Notes: generated by a model from the sequence alone, not told the origin. A stretch of DNA of 64,000 nt from Asterochloris sp. CNOR1 (GCA_963969365.1 OZ017755.1:1426001-1490000), one strand, 5' to 3'; shown: positions 12,001-24,835, numbered from the stretch's first letter. Numbers and translations are program-made.

Positions 12001-15000
12001 AGAGCTGCTAGCTAGTGCACTAGTTGCAAGGGCAGAGGTATGGGACACCCTGTCCCTATGCGCCGGCCGTACAGGTGGATTGCAGGAGCAGCACTGCATC
12101 AGAGATTGTGCGGCGCAATGCAAAACATATCTTCATCAACAAGGCTGTGCACTGCACAGAGCAGGAGGGGCATGTGTCTTACTTCACATTGCGCAAACCC
12201 GCCTCGTTAGGGGGCTGGTAATTGTACTTATATTGCTGACATTGGGCTCAGGATGTGCTGCAAAATTGCCCGGTGGGCAACTGCCCCGCCCACCTCTCAG
12301 CCTCCTTTGCAGGCTGCTGCAGCCACCATCCTATCCTGCAAGCTTGCCTTTCAGGTCTGGTGCATCTGCACCGGCTAGTGTGGCACAATTGGTCGAGCCA
12401 GCTGCAGCAGCAAAGCCATGCCACTCCAGAGCTGGCATCAGGTGCCCACTGTCTGGCTTGACTAGCTCTGCAGGGGGCGCCTTTGGCAGCTCAGGGGCAG
12501 AAGCGGTGCCAGTTGCCCCTTTCAGAAGATCATGTCCGTAACGGGTACAACAACATCCCACCTCATGCTTATGGCTGCAGGTCATTGACACAATGTCACT
12601 GGAGCTGAAGACACAGCAGGTCTTCCCCGACTGCTTGCAATTTGCCCAGACAGCGGTCCCCTCCCCCAACCCCTGGGAGCGCAGGGCCGCCATGCTGGTG
12701 CTGCTGGTCGTTGCTGAGGGCTGCGCAGAAGCCTGCAGCAAGAGCATGGGCCCCATCCTGCAGGTGGGCAACATTGCAGAATTAGCAAAAATCTGCCAAG
12801 GTGACATAACGCGCATCGAGCAAAACACATCCCTGGGACAAGCACGCAACAGGGCACACATTCTGCCGTCTTCTTATCATGCGGCAGCTTGTCCAAACCA
12901 TGCCTTTTGTGCATGTCAGGGAAGTATCCTTCCGGAAGTATCCAAACCGACCTGCAGTCACCCGGGAGACGTGCTTGCATCTGCAGCTTTTACACTTGGC
13001 CCCACAGTGCAGTCCTGTGATGTGCCCTGCAAGGCTAGCCAAGCTGCTCTGCAAACGTGACCTTCCCAGGACAGGGGCAGTTGCGTGCTGCTTCAGAGTA
13101 GCTGCTGCCCCTTTGCAGCACGCTGCTGCCCCAGTCTGTGAGTCTGCAAGGGAAGCCAACTGCGGCAGCAGCTCTCCTTGTGCAACACTCAGCTGCCTGA
13201 CATGGGGTGGCCTATGCTGTTGCCTTTGCTGGCACCCGAGCTGGGGATGTCTACCCCCAGCCGCCGCTCTGCTCTGCACAGCTTGTCTCGCCAGTCAACA
13301 GCTCCTTGCCTGCAGTTGTTTTGCCCAGGCATGCCCAGCAATTATTGCTTTTGCCTGAGCAAGCCAGGACTGGCCCTGACTCCAATGCTCTGCCTGCCGC
13401 TGCTGGGACACGCCATGCTCGGCAAGACTGCCTTTTGCCTGAGGCTTCAATGCACTGCTGGGCCATGACCACTCGCCTGCAGCTCCTGGGCTGGGCAGAC
13501 ACAATGCATGATCCCGAGGTGCAGGACGCCATTGCTGGGCCAAGAACATTACCTGCCTTCTTTCTCTGCCTGCAGCTGCTGGGCCAGGGCATGCGTGACG
13601 CAGATGCCGAGGTGCGGGGCGATGCCGTGTCAGCTCTGAGCCAGATGGCCGAGCACTGCACGGAGGGGCTGGCCAAGTACCATACGCAGGTGGTGCCCGC
13701 GCTGATTCACGTGCTGCAGGACAAGTCTGCCACGCAGCAGCAGGCGCTGTTCGCGCTGGAGACCCTGTGCGAGGACCTAGGTGCGTGCAGGCCACAGTGG
13801 GTGCCTCTATGATTTCATGTCTCAGTGTTTGTCCCCGCACAGCGCTGCCAGCAGCTGGTTCAGCCTCCACTGCATTGGCTGATCCTTTGAGCAATTTGTG
13901 CACCTTCAGATGTCACAGCAGCAGTGCTGCGCTTGAAGGGTGCATGTCAGTGTCCACCCTGCTGCCAGCTTGCTCCAGATGCCTGCCATGCTTATCTGAA
14001 TGATTGCAATGTGACCTTGGAGAATGTGCGTTAGAAGGACAGCTTGTGTACAAAGCGAGCTTGCGCCGTGCTGCGCGCTGCCCCTGGAAGCTTGGCCAAA
14101 CAAACTGCAAAGCAGGCAACAGCGTGCTGCAATTTGCACCCCTGCCTGCATGCAGCTCGCTGGTCATCACCCCAGCATCCTGCGGCTTCAATAGCAGTGC
14201 CTGCAGCCAGCACTGCCTGCAATCATTGGTGAATATGGCTGCCAACACTGCATCTTGTGTTCCTGCCACCCTGCATGCTTGCAGGAAAAGAGTGGATGCC
14301 CTGCCTGCATTTTTCTGATGAACATTGCCTCATCATTACTGTCTGCAAGACAGCAAGTGAATGACATGTCTGCTTGCAGGGGAGGACCTGCTGCCCTACC
14401 TGGATCCCCTGGTGGCTGCCCTCATGCTGGTGCTGCAGCACGGAGAGCCGCTTTCGCAGCGTGCCGCTCTTGCAACCATGGCATCAGCTGCATCGGCGGT
14501 GGAGCTGAAGTTCAAGCCACATGCTGCTGCCGTGATGCCCCTGTTGCAGCACTACATGATGGTGAGATTTCACACTTCACCATTGTCTGTCCTTCTGCCA
14601 TCAACATTCACATCCTGAGGTGCTGAAGCAATGCCACTATTGCCACTGTTGTACTATATTGGCCTGAGGCCAATTACAGTTGCCCGTCTGGCGCATTAGT
14701 TTCTTGAACGCTCGTCTGGCAGTCACGCAGTTTCCTTGAGCCCCAAGCGCAGGCATGTGTGCAACAAGCATGAGGCTGCCATGCTGCTGCAGAGCACTGA
14801 TAAGGAGGCCCTCCCGCGGCGGACAGGAGCCACAGAGTGCCTGGGCCTCATTGCTGAGGCGCTGGGGAAGGACCTGATGGGGCCCCTGGTGCCTGGCATC
14901 ATGGAAGCAGCATTCCAGGTGGGCGCTGGCTTAAAAGTTGTGAAGGGCTGCACGTGCAGTCCTTGCGCAGCCGCTTGCTTTGACCATCATGCTGAGGCCA

Positions 15001-18000
15001 AGGTTTTGCTGAGCACTGGCAGCCTCAGCAGAGCAGGTCTGGGCTAGGAGCCGCTGAGCAGAAAGCTGCACGCCATGCTTGTATCATGCTGTCGCATCTG
15101 GGGTTGGCTTTGAAGCTGTCCACGGCTGTCAATGACCTCCTGCTTAACCTGCAAGAATGACATCTCATGCTTTAGAGCTTCCAAGGCCGTCAATGACCTC
15201 CTGCCTCACCTGCAAGGTTAGGTGACACCCCATGCCGCCCTGCAGAGCATGCAGCTAAATGACAGTGAGCTGAGGGAGTATACTCACGGCACCTTCGCCT
15301 GCATCGCGAAGGTCCTTGGCCCCGACTTTGTGCCCTACCTGCAGCGCTGCATGGATCTGGCGGCCACCTCCATTGAGCTGGTGGGTGATCTTGCTTGTCA
15401 ATCTTCTGAGTGGGCAGCAGTGGCATCACCTCGTCTTGCCTCATCCATTTCCTGTCGACATGTGCAGCGACACCTTCAAGAATGCAAGAGGTGTGCACCA
15501 GTGTTGGCTTCTATCAATGGGCCTGTACCCACCAACTTTGCAGCTCCTTGACTCAGCAAAGCGGCTCTGACGCTCTGCATTCCTGCAGTGCACCAGGCTG
15601 CCACATGTCTGTGCCACAAAAGTGCCGAGAAAACAGACTTCTGATGCACCATCCCACCTGGTCGTGCCTGTGCAAAGCGCAGCCATGCCTTTGCGAACCA
15701 GCAAGCCCGTGCACAGTGCAGACCAATGGCGCATCCCCCGAACTCAGGCCAGGCCAGGACATGGCCACACTTGATACACCCCTGCAGGATGATGGAGAGA
15801 TGGTGTCGCCTGATGAGGAGAATGTCGCGATTAACGGGCAACTGCAGGAGGAGCCCAGCAGCGAATCTATTGAGGAGTCTGCCACTGAAGAGGACAGCGA
15901 TGCTGACGATCCCAACGACCGCTTCCATGTCCGCACAGGTGTGCGCTGTGCAGCTGGGGCACATCTACAGGCTGTGATCTGCTGTGCATCTGCAGCTAGC
16001 ATGATTGCTGGAGAGAGACTCGCTGCATGTGCCCACTCTGCAAGGCATTCACAATGTGTTTTGGCATGCCCATGCTTGCCATGAACTGAGGCGTCTTGTT
16101 AATGCACATGACTGCTTTCGCTTCTGCATACGTGGACACCAGGCACCTGCCGATGTGGTGCGTGGTGTAGGCACAGCCCCTTTCCAAGCCACAGTCCTCC
16201 TCTACTCTGTGCAGGCGTCTTGGACGAGAAGGCGGCAGCTGTGCACGCCATCCAGGGGTATGCCACCGCCACCAAGGCAGGCTTCATGCCCCACCTGGAG
16301 CGTGCAATGAAGTTGGTGGAGGAGATGGCCAACCATGTCCACGAGGCTGCCAGGGAAATGGCCTACCAGGCCATGCCTGCCCTGTTGGCGGCTGTTGCTG
16401 ATGCCTACCCCAGCCAAACGCCGGGTGGGTGTGAATGCCATGCACAACCATGCACTTGCACAGACTGCACCTGCCAAGGACTGGCTTGTCTGCCCTGATA
16501 GCAGCGTGACAGTTGTAGCGGCAGTGCTGGCACCACCTGCGTTGTCTGCATTGCATCAGGGTCCAAAACTGGGATTTGCTGGACCATGTCCCTCTCCCTC
16601 ATTGCCACCACTGCTGCTGCAGGCACTGCCACCCAGCAGGTGCAGCACGTCATCGACAAGACACTGCCCGCCCTGATCGATGCAGTGGGCACAGAGCCTG
16701 ATGAGGAGTGCTGCATGGCGGCCGTCACCGGCATGGGGGCCATCCTGCTCGCCTCTGGACCCATCGCCTGCCAGAGCTACATAGAGCGCATCGCTCAAGC
16801 CATGAATACGGTGCGTTTCGGTGGAGATGGTCTTGCAGGGTCCAGGCTGGGTGCAGCTTGCAGAGATGACAACATGAATGCGCCGTGCAACTTAGGCAGA
16901 ACCCTGTTTGACCCCTACGCCATGAGCATTGTCAGGTCTTACTCAACTCTTTGGGCTACAAGTAGGACGAGCAATCAACAAGCGCCTTTCGAGCAAAGTG
17001 GGGTCAGTCTGCTCATGCAAGTGTCCTGCTCTGCCTCTCAAACTACCACACCTCAGTGGGACGGCTGCTGGCTCTTCTGTGGCAGTCTGCCCCTGACTGG
17101 GGACGCTCTCCCCTGAGCCCCTGGCATTCTGTCTTCAGGCGTCAGGCACTCCACGCATGCATGCTGAGCCATTGTTCATGTGCCCTCAGCATGCAAGCAG
17201 TCCATGCATGGGCAGCCATGCACACAGCTGGTGTGCACAGAGGGGAGACACCGGCAGGGCCTCAGGCATCACTGCATGGACCCTTCACATGTGGGCCAGA
17301 AGCAAGCCGCCCACACAGCGGCACCCCTGTCCTGTGTGCAGGTGTTCACTGGTGGAGCGTTCTGTCAGATGGTAGACAGTGAGGAGGAGCCAGAGGATGG
17401 GGAGGAAGAGGTGGGCAGATCCTCTAAGAATGGGCGTGTGTGTGCAAACCACTGCACGCGGGGGCATTTGACGTGCTTGCAAAAGGCACTTTGATCCTGT
17501 GCTCAAGTGCCAACAGGAGGAGCAGTGGTGGCGACTGGCTGCCCGTTGTAGCCGGCCTGCACTGGATGCTTGGATTGCTGCACGATCCCAGCTTCAGGAG
17601 TGCTGCGTGCAATCAGGCCAGCTTTCTCCGGGCAAGGCACACATGCTGGCCTTGGCTTCGTTGTGTGTGAGCAGCGCGTGTCGGCAGACCTCAAATCCCC
17701 ATAGTTGCAGGAGAGAGGCATGGTGTCTTGCAGGCAGGCGTGTGTCTGTGCTGTTGACCATCCAGGACATTGACTTCCTGAGGAGACCCCAGGTCTAATG
17801 ACTGCAGGAGAGGCACGATGTGGAGGTGGTGCAGGCGGCAGCAGAGCTGCTGCCCGTCATGGCCGAGGCCCTGGGCGCCGACGCCTATTTGCCCATCTTC
17901 CAGCAGCTGCACTGGCCCCCCCTGCATGAGAAGCTGCATGGCAGCCAGCCTGCCGGGCTGCGGGCTGCGCTCATAGGTAGGTGCCAGCCTGCAAGTCGGC

Positions 18001-20155
18001 ACATTTCCTCATCTGCACCATGCTGAAGCTGCCATGCCACATGGCTCCTCTGGCACCTGCAGCTTGGTGGGTCTGTCTGCGCAGCACAGCTGAGCCTGGC
18101 TCTGCCTGCAAGTGGCCACTGCATGGATGACAGCTGTCATGACAAATCTCTGGCCAGAGTCAGGCTGTGTGTCCCAGAGGTGCTGGTCAGAAAAAAGTTT
18201 GCTGGCGGTTGAGTACATCCAGGCATGTGTACGGTTCTTGGATGCTGGGAACCAGGGCAGATGTGTCTATGGGAGCCAACACCACCTTGGTACTGACTGC
18301 AGGAAATCTGGCAGAGGCTGCAAAGCACCTGCAGGGCCGCCTGCAGCCCCTGTGCGGGCAGCTCATGCCGATTGTCGTGAGGGAGCTGCGGGACTCTGAG
18401 GCTGGCAACCGCCAGAATGCTGCCTATTGCGCCGGCCTGCTGGCACAGCACTGCCCGCAGCAGGTGCACGGCCAGCTGGGACAGCTGCTGCAGGTGAGTA
18501 ATGGTGACACAATCCATGTGTATGCAGGTCATGTGCATTGGCATGGCGCACGCTAGCACGACATTAGTGCCATGAGCAAGTTGAGCTGCTGCTGCAGGCG
18601 AGCACTTGTGGCTAAGGGTGTGGGTACACAAATTTCTTTGCATTTGCGCCTGGGCTGTGATGGCTGCACGCACATGGTTGCCCATCTATGTCACTGTGGC
18701 GGCTCCTGCCATCGCTGCCATCAGGCTCTGGCCTGGTGAGCACCTGGCCTCTGCCTGCCCAAAGCTGGCCCCTGCCTGCGTTGTTTGCACCTCTGGGGGC
18801 TGCAGGGCGTGTGGCCACCTGACCTCATGCCTCCACCTTCAGCAGTGCATGCTGCAAGGACAGTGGTGTCTCTGTGCAGGTGCTGTCGCCTTTGTTCTCC
18901 CAGGACGAGAGGCCCACCACGCGAGACAACGCCTGCGGGGCTGTGGGACGCCTCATCCTTGCTCTCGGCGCTCACATGCCGGTGGACCAAGTCCTACCCG
19001 TCATGCTAGGTATGGCAAGACAATGTAAAGTAGGTGACAAACAAGAAAGCTAAATGCAAGGACTAGACGGTGTGAAAGAACACTCAAGCTTCACAGCCCT
19101 TATTGCTGAAGACGCATGTTGAGTTGGACTAGGATGGAACTTGTATACTGTGACTTTCCCACAAAGCGGCCTGACTGGCCCACCTCAACACTTGCAGCCA
19201 GTTGGGGTCAGGTCATGCTGGGTGCAGTTCTGCCGTTCCCTGCTTTTTCAGTACTCGCCAGGGGCCTGATGCCCTCATGCTGCAGCACTTCATCTGGCAG
19301 ATGGTACGTGCTGCAGACGGCCGCCTTCCTGTGCACTCTCGATGCACAGACAGGCTGCCCCTGCCTTCTGTCTGTGCACAGTCCAACGCATTGTCCTGCC
19401 TGCACACTAGCTGCTTCCCGCAGCTCTTGATGTGCTGCACTGGTGCAGGTGCAGATTAGACCTGCCGCACTACCTATGCTCAGTTGCAGCTGGCGTGCTC
19501 CCTTTTGGGGAGCACCTGGCTGAGGAACAGCCAGTCCACCCCTGCTGCTTGCCTCAGAGTTGCAACCTTCTGGTGCAGGTGCACTTCCCCTACGAGAGGA
19601 CTTTGATGAGGCACAGCCTGTGTATTCATCCCTTTGCCATCTGGCCACCAACCCTAACTCAGCACAGGGTGTGGTCCCGCAGGTTCCAGCCATTGTGCAG
19701 GTGCGCCCTGTGCTCACGAGAAGCACTTGAACATGGGGAGAGTGTCTGTTTTACACAACGTGCAGCTGCTCCCCATGCTGTCTGCTTGTGGACTGATGAT
19801 ATCACATCACTTCTTTCATGTTACTCGGCCATGACCTGAAAGAGCTTTCTACCAAGTGTGGGTGTGGGGCTTGATCGAGGCAATCAAAGCTGCACGCTGC
19901 TACTGCATCTTTGCCCAGGTCAGCTGCAGTGATGTGGACACATCAACTTAATCCCAGCAGCAAGGGTCTGCGCCTTGCTTGCAGGCTCTTGGTGCGGTCG
20001 CGGTGCAGGAGGCCGCCCCTCTGGAGGTCAGGCGCAGCGTTGCTGGCGTTGTGCAGCAGCTCGCGTCCCAGCATGCTGCCCAGCTGCAGCCAGTGCTGCA
20101 GGCTCTGCCACAGGACCAGCAGCATGCAATTCACAGCCTCAGCTCCCAATCTTAG
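9070..20155 (+). CDS. IPO4: Importin-4-like karyopherin beta
   Basis: At least twenty exons. Clear ones begin near 9070, 9721, 10140, 10644, 11276, 11706, 12582, 13576, 14381, 14793, 15246, 15788, 16215, 16621, 17342, 17806, 18302, 18880, 19579 and 19986, and the gene ends in TAG at 20153-20155. The N-terminus (MATMHDILSGCISQDNNTRQ then QAEQAL) is the importin-beta N-terminal repeat, followed by QLAGVIIRKRVSAHW, typical of importin-4. Alpha-helical HEAT pairs follow along the length. Acidic loops occur near 11810 (EGEKEDDEDDED), 15890 (EEDSDADD) and 17370 (EEEPEDGEEE), as expected for cargo and Ran contacts. Family members import histones and ribosomal proteins through the nuclear pore under RanGTP control. 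The total length is roughly that of plant IMB4. Some small exons, for example between 17976 and 18301, are not resolved. Several introns hold decayed copies of adjoining exon edges. Confidence 0.9.
9272..9314 (+). repeat. Perfect 18-bp direct repeat, period 25
   Basis: Positions 9272-9289 and 9297-9314 are identical 18-mers (AAAGGCGTGCTGCCCCAT) in the first importin intron. The exact match suggests a recent slippage or short tandem duplication. Confidence 0.8.
13475..13630 (+). repeat. Duplication of an importin-4 exon start (about 60 bp)
   Basis: Positions 13475-13535 (intron) and 13568-13630 (acceptor and start of exon) align along their length. In translation the intronic copy reads LQLLGWADTMHDPEVQDAIA and the exon LLGQGMRDADAEVRGDAVS. 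Both copies have a CTGCAG acceptor. Confidence 0.75.
15115..15235 (+). repeat. Tandem duplication inside an importin-4 intron (56-60 bp)
   Basis: Positions 15115-15170 and 15176-15235 are adjacent and share a core of AATGACCTCCTGC and CACCTGCAAG-like sequence. The pair lies just before the exon beginning near 15246. Confidence 0.75.
19501..19641 (+). repeat. Probable degraded copy of an importin-4 exon
   Basis: The intronic stretch 19501-19554 reads GEHLAEEQPVHPCC and matches the exon at 19588-19641, which reads REDFDEAQPVYSSLC. DNA similarity is moderate, so this case is weaker than the others. Confidence 0.5.
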
Positions 20156-20366
20156 GACTCCTACAAGCTGGCATTCATGTGGGGTTCCTTACGCAGAGGG
20201 ACTCAAGTCAAAATTTTCAGCCTGCCACTGCACCCCTGTTTTGTTGAAGGAATGTCACTCCTGAACAGTCATTTACTCATTGCATTCCTATTTATGCAAG
20301 GTGCATGGTCATGATGCCCTGTGCTGCTTGGCTATGCATGTTCCCTGTCAAGACAGCTGAGCTACG
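20156..20366. other. Convergent intergenic spacer
   Basis: About 210 bp separate the TAG of importin-4 and the TAA of the opposing LRR gene. It must hold both 3' UTRs and polyadenylation sites. TGTAA, the usual chlorophyte poly(A) signal, is not obvious on either strand by eye. Confidence 0.5.
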
Positions 20367-23300
20367 TTACTTGGCTTTCTTCTTTACTGGGCGCTTCTTC
20401 TTGTTGGCAGCAACATGAGCAGCCAGCTCTGTTACAATTTGCTTCATAATTGTGCGGCTGATGTGGGAGGTCATCAGTAACAGAACCAGTTGGGGCCTTG
20501 CCTGCAGCGCTGCCAGGAGGTCCTGTGCAGCTGCATCCCCTGCAAGCAGATGCTGACTGAAGGTCTTGGATACTTTGAACCACAGCGCTGTTGCGTTCCA
20601 GAGGCCACAGCATGGTCTGCCTTACCTATAAGGTTACCGAAGAGGTCTACCTTGGCCAACCCCTCATGGGCAGTAAGCATACTGGCAAAGGCGGCGATCT
20701 CCTGCACAGCTGCAACATCCAGCCCAATGTGAGCCAGCTGTAGAGTTTGCAGGGTCGGACATGCCGCCACTGCAGGAGTCAGCCAGTCAAGGCCTTCTGC
20801 ACCAATAGGATTGCCCTGCAGCCACAGGCTGATGTTCTTGGAGGTTGCAGAGAGCACGCTTTTGCCTTCTGAGTTCAGGATGTCCTCAAACAGATGCTGC
20901 GTGACCACATGACCTCCTGCAGTCAGCTGGGCCTCACCGTGAGATCCAGCAACGTGAGCTTTGGCTGCTCCGTGGGGACTGCTGGGTGAATCACTACCGG
21001 TGTGATGGCATCAGCAAGAGCAGCAGAGCCGACAGGGCCTACACCACACCAACTCAAGCGCAACTCTTTCAGCCTGGTGGCCCTGCAGCAGAGCAGACTT
21101 CTGTGCAGGCAAACAGCCACCCCTTACGTGAGCATACTTCGCCACACCAGGTGAGCATTGAGGCTCATGCAGGGCCACAGCACGCCAAATCAGATGCACA
21201 TGGGTTGTTACTCACCATTTTGCCTGGCGGGCCTGCTGCTGCCCAGACTGGCTGTGGGGGACATGCCAAGACCCATAGTCACAGGACAGACAGAGCGAAG
21301 ACAGCACCAGACGTGTGCAGTGACCTGCTGTGGATGGTTCTGAGGCCATGCCTGTCAGACAGCTGCAGCTGAGCATGTGAACAGCAGCAGCGCACTTGTG
21401 GATGCCTTTGGCCAGGACTTTCATCCCCTCATCGTCCAGCAGGACGCCACTGAGATTGAGGACAGCCAGCATGCCATGGTGGCAGCCAACTCCGGCAGCC
21501 AGGCTTTGCAGTGCCTGCAGGCTGAATGCCTGCAAGGAACAGCATCTGCTTGAGCAGAACCAGCAGCAATGTGATGGCTGCAGCCCACGCCAGTGGCCAG
21601 GCTGTGGAGGGCCGGCCAGCTGAACATCTGCAGGTTGCCGAGGACAGCCACTACTCCGTGCTGGCAGCAGCAATGCGCTGCAGCGCCTGCAGTGTGAAAG
21701 CCTTAAGGGACACAGCTGATGGCTCATGCCTGCACTGCCTGCACTGCTGGACAGAGTGTGAGGATATATCTCGCCTGCAGTGGCGTGCCAGACAGTCAGT
21801 GATGGTAGGCATTGAGTGTTTGGCTGCGTTCCTCTTGGCCTGCCTGCAAGGTCCCAAAGCAGCCGTGGAAGTGCCCATGCCACAGTCATCAGTGTGTGCA
21901 CCAGGGTCACCTGCACAGGCTGCCGCACCCTCTCCCAGCCACGCTGTGCAGCAGCAGTGGCAGCCGCAGCCCTGGCAGCCTCCTCAGCCTTGGCCATCTG
22001 CTGCACCTTCACGGCTGCACCAGCTGCCTGAAGAGCTGCTGCATTCTGCCCGGGAATAGAGGCTGCCCTTCCGTGCACCACAGACGCTGGTGTCATAGGC
22101 AGCTGCTCCCCAGCTGTGGCGACCAGCACAGTGGCTGGCAGCTCTTGGCCAGCCCTGGCTGCTGCCACGGCAGCAGCATTGGCAGCAGACAGGCGTGCCC
22201 CGCGCATCAAGCTGTCGGCACGGAACCCTTCCTCAAGAGCCACAGCCTCCAGGGCTTCTGCTGCTGCCTGTGCGGCAGGTGTCCCAGGGGGCGGGCTGCC
22301 ACCTGGCGTGCTGACCTCCAGCGGTGCCTGCTCTGAGTCTGGTATCGCTAAGACTCTGGGTGTTGGTGAGGAGCCCCTGCTGGCAGCAGGCTGGGCCAGG
22401 GCACCAGGTGCCAGCTGGCCGCCCAAGTCTGCTGTGCCTGCACTGGCTTTGGAGAGAGAACATGAGCCCTTTGGGACAAATGATCTGAAGGCATCCTACA
22501 AAGGTAGGACAGTGAGCATTCAAAGGCAGCTTGCTGCAGGAGTGTGCAGCACCTGACGCATGGCTAGCTCGGGCAGTCACGCTGTGTGCAGCAGGTGCCT
22601 GTAATACCTGCCTTGGGAGCCAGTGGTACCTGCCTGCAGTGGCGACGGGTGATGGCTTTGGCTTGACTCTGGCCCGGCCCTTGGCTGCAGGTGCAGGGGG
22701 CAGTGGCGGAGGGAGGGTCAGGGGCAGCGCACGCTCAGGCCTGCACAGAGCAGCTCAAGTGTTGTCGAAGCTCACATGGTGGCTGCTCTGCAGCGTGCCT
22801 CAAGCAGCAGGTGGGCAGGCAGTGCCCACCAGCTCTGTGGGGGATAGGGCCAGCAGGGGCTGATGACCTCAATCTGCTGCAGCTTAGGCCCTGTCCACCA
22901 GCGCTGCCCTGGCCCCTGCATGAGCCCAGCCACTGCCTCCAGCCCCTGCAGACAGTTGTTGCCCCTGGTCAGGTTATGCAGCCTGGCAGCATTGTGTTGT
23001 GACAGGGCAGCGTTGTGAGGTGGTACATCTTGGAGGGCTTACTCTGCGGACGCCAGAAGCATTGAGCATTTGTCTAAGAGCTCGAAAGGGCTTGCTGGGG
23101 AATGCCCAGGGGCACACCGCCGGCTGTTCGCACAGGTCAAGGTCCTGAAGTTGCGGAGCATGTGCATGCGCAGACAGTGCCGGCTCAGAGCAGGACCCCA
23201 GTCACGGTCCTTGCCTCATCTGTGATGGCGCAGCCCCACAAACTGATGTTCTTGAGGGAAGTATGGGCACGCATGGCGCTCACGACGGTGACCAGGACCA

Positions 23301-23813
23301 TGTTGTCTGCTCCAGGCCCCTGCATGCACACCTGCAGGCAACAGGGCCTGACATCGCTCAGGATGGCTGCAGCATGTTGGGGGGCTGCAGCATGTTGGGG
23401 GAAATGAGCCCAGCAAGTGCCTCTGTCCATGGCCTGCACTAGGGGAACACGTGTGTGGAAGTGAGCAAGTGGCAATGAATGAACAGTGCAGCAATGGCTC
23501 TGTGGCCATTGCTGCCACATGATGTCTTCTGGACGTATAAGGCATCCACCAACCTTGTCAAATACATGCTCCTCCTCAAGACATGCAGCCAGGTCTGCCA
23601 AGAGAGGTTGGTAAACGGCCTGCCCCTGCTTCTTACATAGCGCCTTGTAGCTGGAGGTCAGCTTGGCAACCTGCTCCAGCAGTGCAGCTGCATATGCAGA
23701 CACCAGTTCTGCAATGCTTAGTTCCTCTTATTGGCATCTGCTTTGCCAGGAGCACCGTGGGATTCGATACCTGATGCTTCTGCTCCTTTTTTGCTCTTCT
23801 TAGCTTTGCTCAT
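20367..23813 (-). CDS. Leucine-rich repeat protein with Ala-rich insert
   Basis: The start is at 23813 (MSKAKKSKKGAEAS), and the end is a basic tail, ANKKKRPVKKKAK, with TAA at 20367-20369. Near the N-terminus (about 23540-23710) is a helical stretch including ALLEQVAKLTSSYKALCKKQ. LRR units of the ribonuclease-inhibitor type follow, for example LKNISLWGCAITDEA, MLAVLNLSGVLLDDEGMKVL, LKELRLSWCGVGPVGSAALA and LWLQGNPIGAEGLDWL with LQTLQLAHIGLD. A large Ala-rich exon at about 21880-22440 (many AAAxAAA blocks) interrupts the array. LRRs of this kind act as protein-binding scaffolds; in algae many are axonemal (DRC or TCTE1-like), but nothing here proves that. Exon borders between units are only partly resolved. 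There is no signal peptide or kinase domain. Confidence 0.6.
21425..21722 (-). repeat. Three related copies of an LRR exon start
   Basis: On the minus strand three segments, near 21665-21720, 21580-21650 and 21480-21530, read AFTLQALQRIAAASTE, MFSWPALHSLATGVGCSHH and AFSLQALQSLAAGVGCHHG. They may be true LRR units or copies of one exon start within introns. Only the lowest-coordinate one continues into a full LRR. Confidence 0.5.
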
Positions 23814-23951
23814 GAGATGAATCAAGAGAGCTTCAAACCTGCCTTCATGCTGAACTATAACAAAGGAGTAACTGACTTTGACCTGCAGGTCCAACTTGAC
23901 AGTTGCCGCTGACCACATCGCTGTGTTGTGCGATAAATCGAGACTCGCGTC
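23814..23951. promoter_or_regulatory. Divergent promoter region (138 bp)
   Basis: The start codons of the LRR gene (minus) and the small plus-strand gene are only 138 bp apart. Both promoters and both 5' leaders must lie here. I see no clear TATA box. Confidence 0.5.
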
Positions 23952-24653
23952 ATGTCAACTATCTTGCCCGGTGAGGAGCGATGCTTGCTGACTCACGTGC
24001 CCGAGGCTGCCAACTTCTGATAGACACCGGCTCTCAAGCTCTTGCGCTACTGCAGCTGAGCAATATGACCAGGACTTCATCCCTCACCGGCTTTGTAATT
24101 GGGAGAGGCCTGCAGACAACAAGGTGGGTCATTGCCTGACCCAGCGCCCTCCACCACCTGCATTGGTAAGGTTGTGTAGCCTCATCAACCTTATATGCTG
24201 CAGAAGACCAAGGCTGCGGATCCCCTACTGCACACAATGAGGCCACGTTCCAGCAGGACTGAGTTCATTGCCAATGACAGGGGCTATCTGGAAACCAGCA
24301 AAGTGCGCAAGCTCGGCAATAGCTTCAATCACCAGCCAAAGGTGACGTGCCTGAGCTAGGCTCCGTCTCATTGTTGTTCCTTGCTTTGCTTGGCTCATCT
24401 CACTGCCTGCCTTAGCTGCAGGTATACGAAGGCAGTCCTGCACAGTGGCCGAAGCGCAACCCCTGCGTCAACTCTGGTTCCTCAGCAACCATGGTACGCC
24501 AGCCATCAGTCGACAATTTTGAACTGACTGACAGATGGCCGCCTCTACTGCATGCAGGGGTACAAGGGCATCCCCACCAGTTACCTTATGGGCTCAACCG
24601 TTGGAATCAATGCAGTTGAGATCCCGGGCTGCAAGGAGCGCCACTACACCTGA
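23952..24653 (+). CDS. Small unrecognised protein, five exons
   Basis: Exons: 23952-23970 (MSTILP), 24056-24123 (EQYDQDFIPHRLCNWERPAD), 24204-24341, from 24422 to about 24475 or 24490, and about 24535-24653 (TGA). The phases of the first three joins agree; the end of exon 4 is uncertain because the best GT donor there leaves the wrong phase. The protein is about 140-150 residues, polar, with no signal peptide or membrane segment. Conserved-looking strings are PRSSRTEFIANDRGYLETSK, GKxRKLGNSFNHQPK-like basic sequence and a C-terminal GYKGIPTSYLMGSTVGINAV. I do not recognise the family. The small size, the lack of low complexity and the consistent phases argue that it is real. It shares a promoter region with the LRR gene. 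Confidence 0.55.
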
Positions 24654-24835
24654 ATTAGTGGCCACTACACTGTGTAGTCGTTGTGACTACAGATACATAC
24701 TTGTTCACCTGTCATGATTGCTTTGATGGCATTGCAAGGAGATGTGAAGTGTGAACGTAAGGGCCTATCAGGGGGAGGGTTCTGCAGACCTGCTTGCAAT
24801 GACTCCCAGCACACCGGCTTGTTGCCAGTGCTCAG

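Noticed and set aside
11543-12541. 332-codon plus-strand open frame
   Set aside because: It runs through introns and an importin exon in the wrong frame; only the 11706-11868 part in the importin frame is supported.
21212-22426. Minus-strand 404-codon open frame as a single gene
   Set aside because: Only the Ala-rich part and the LRR end look coding; the middle carries intron-like TGCA-rich sequence.
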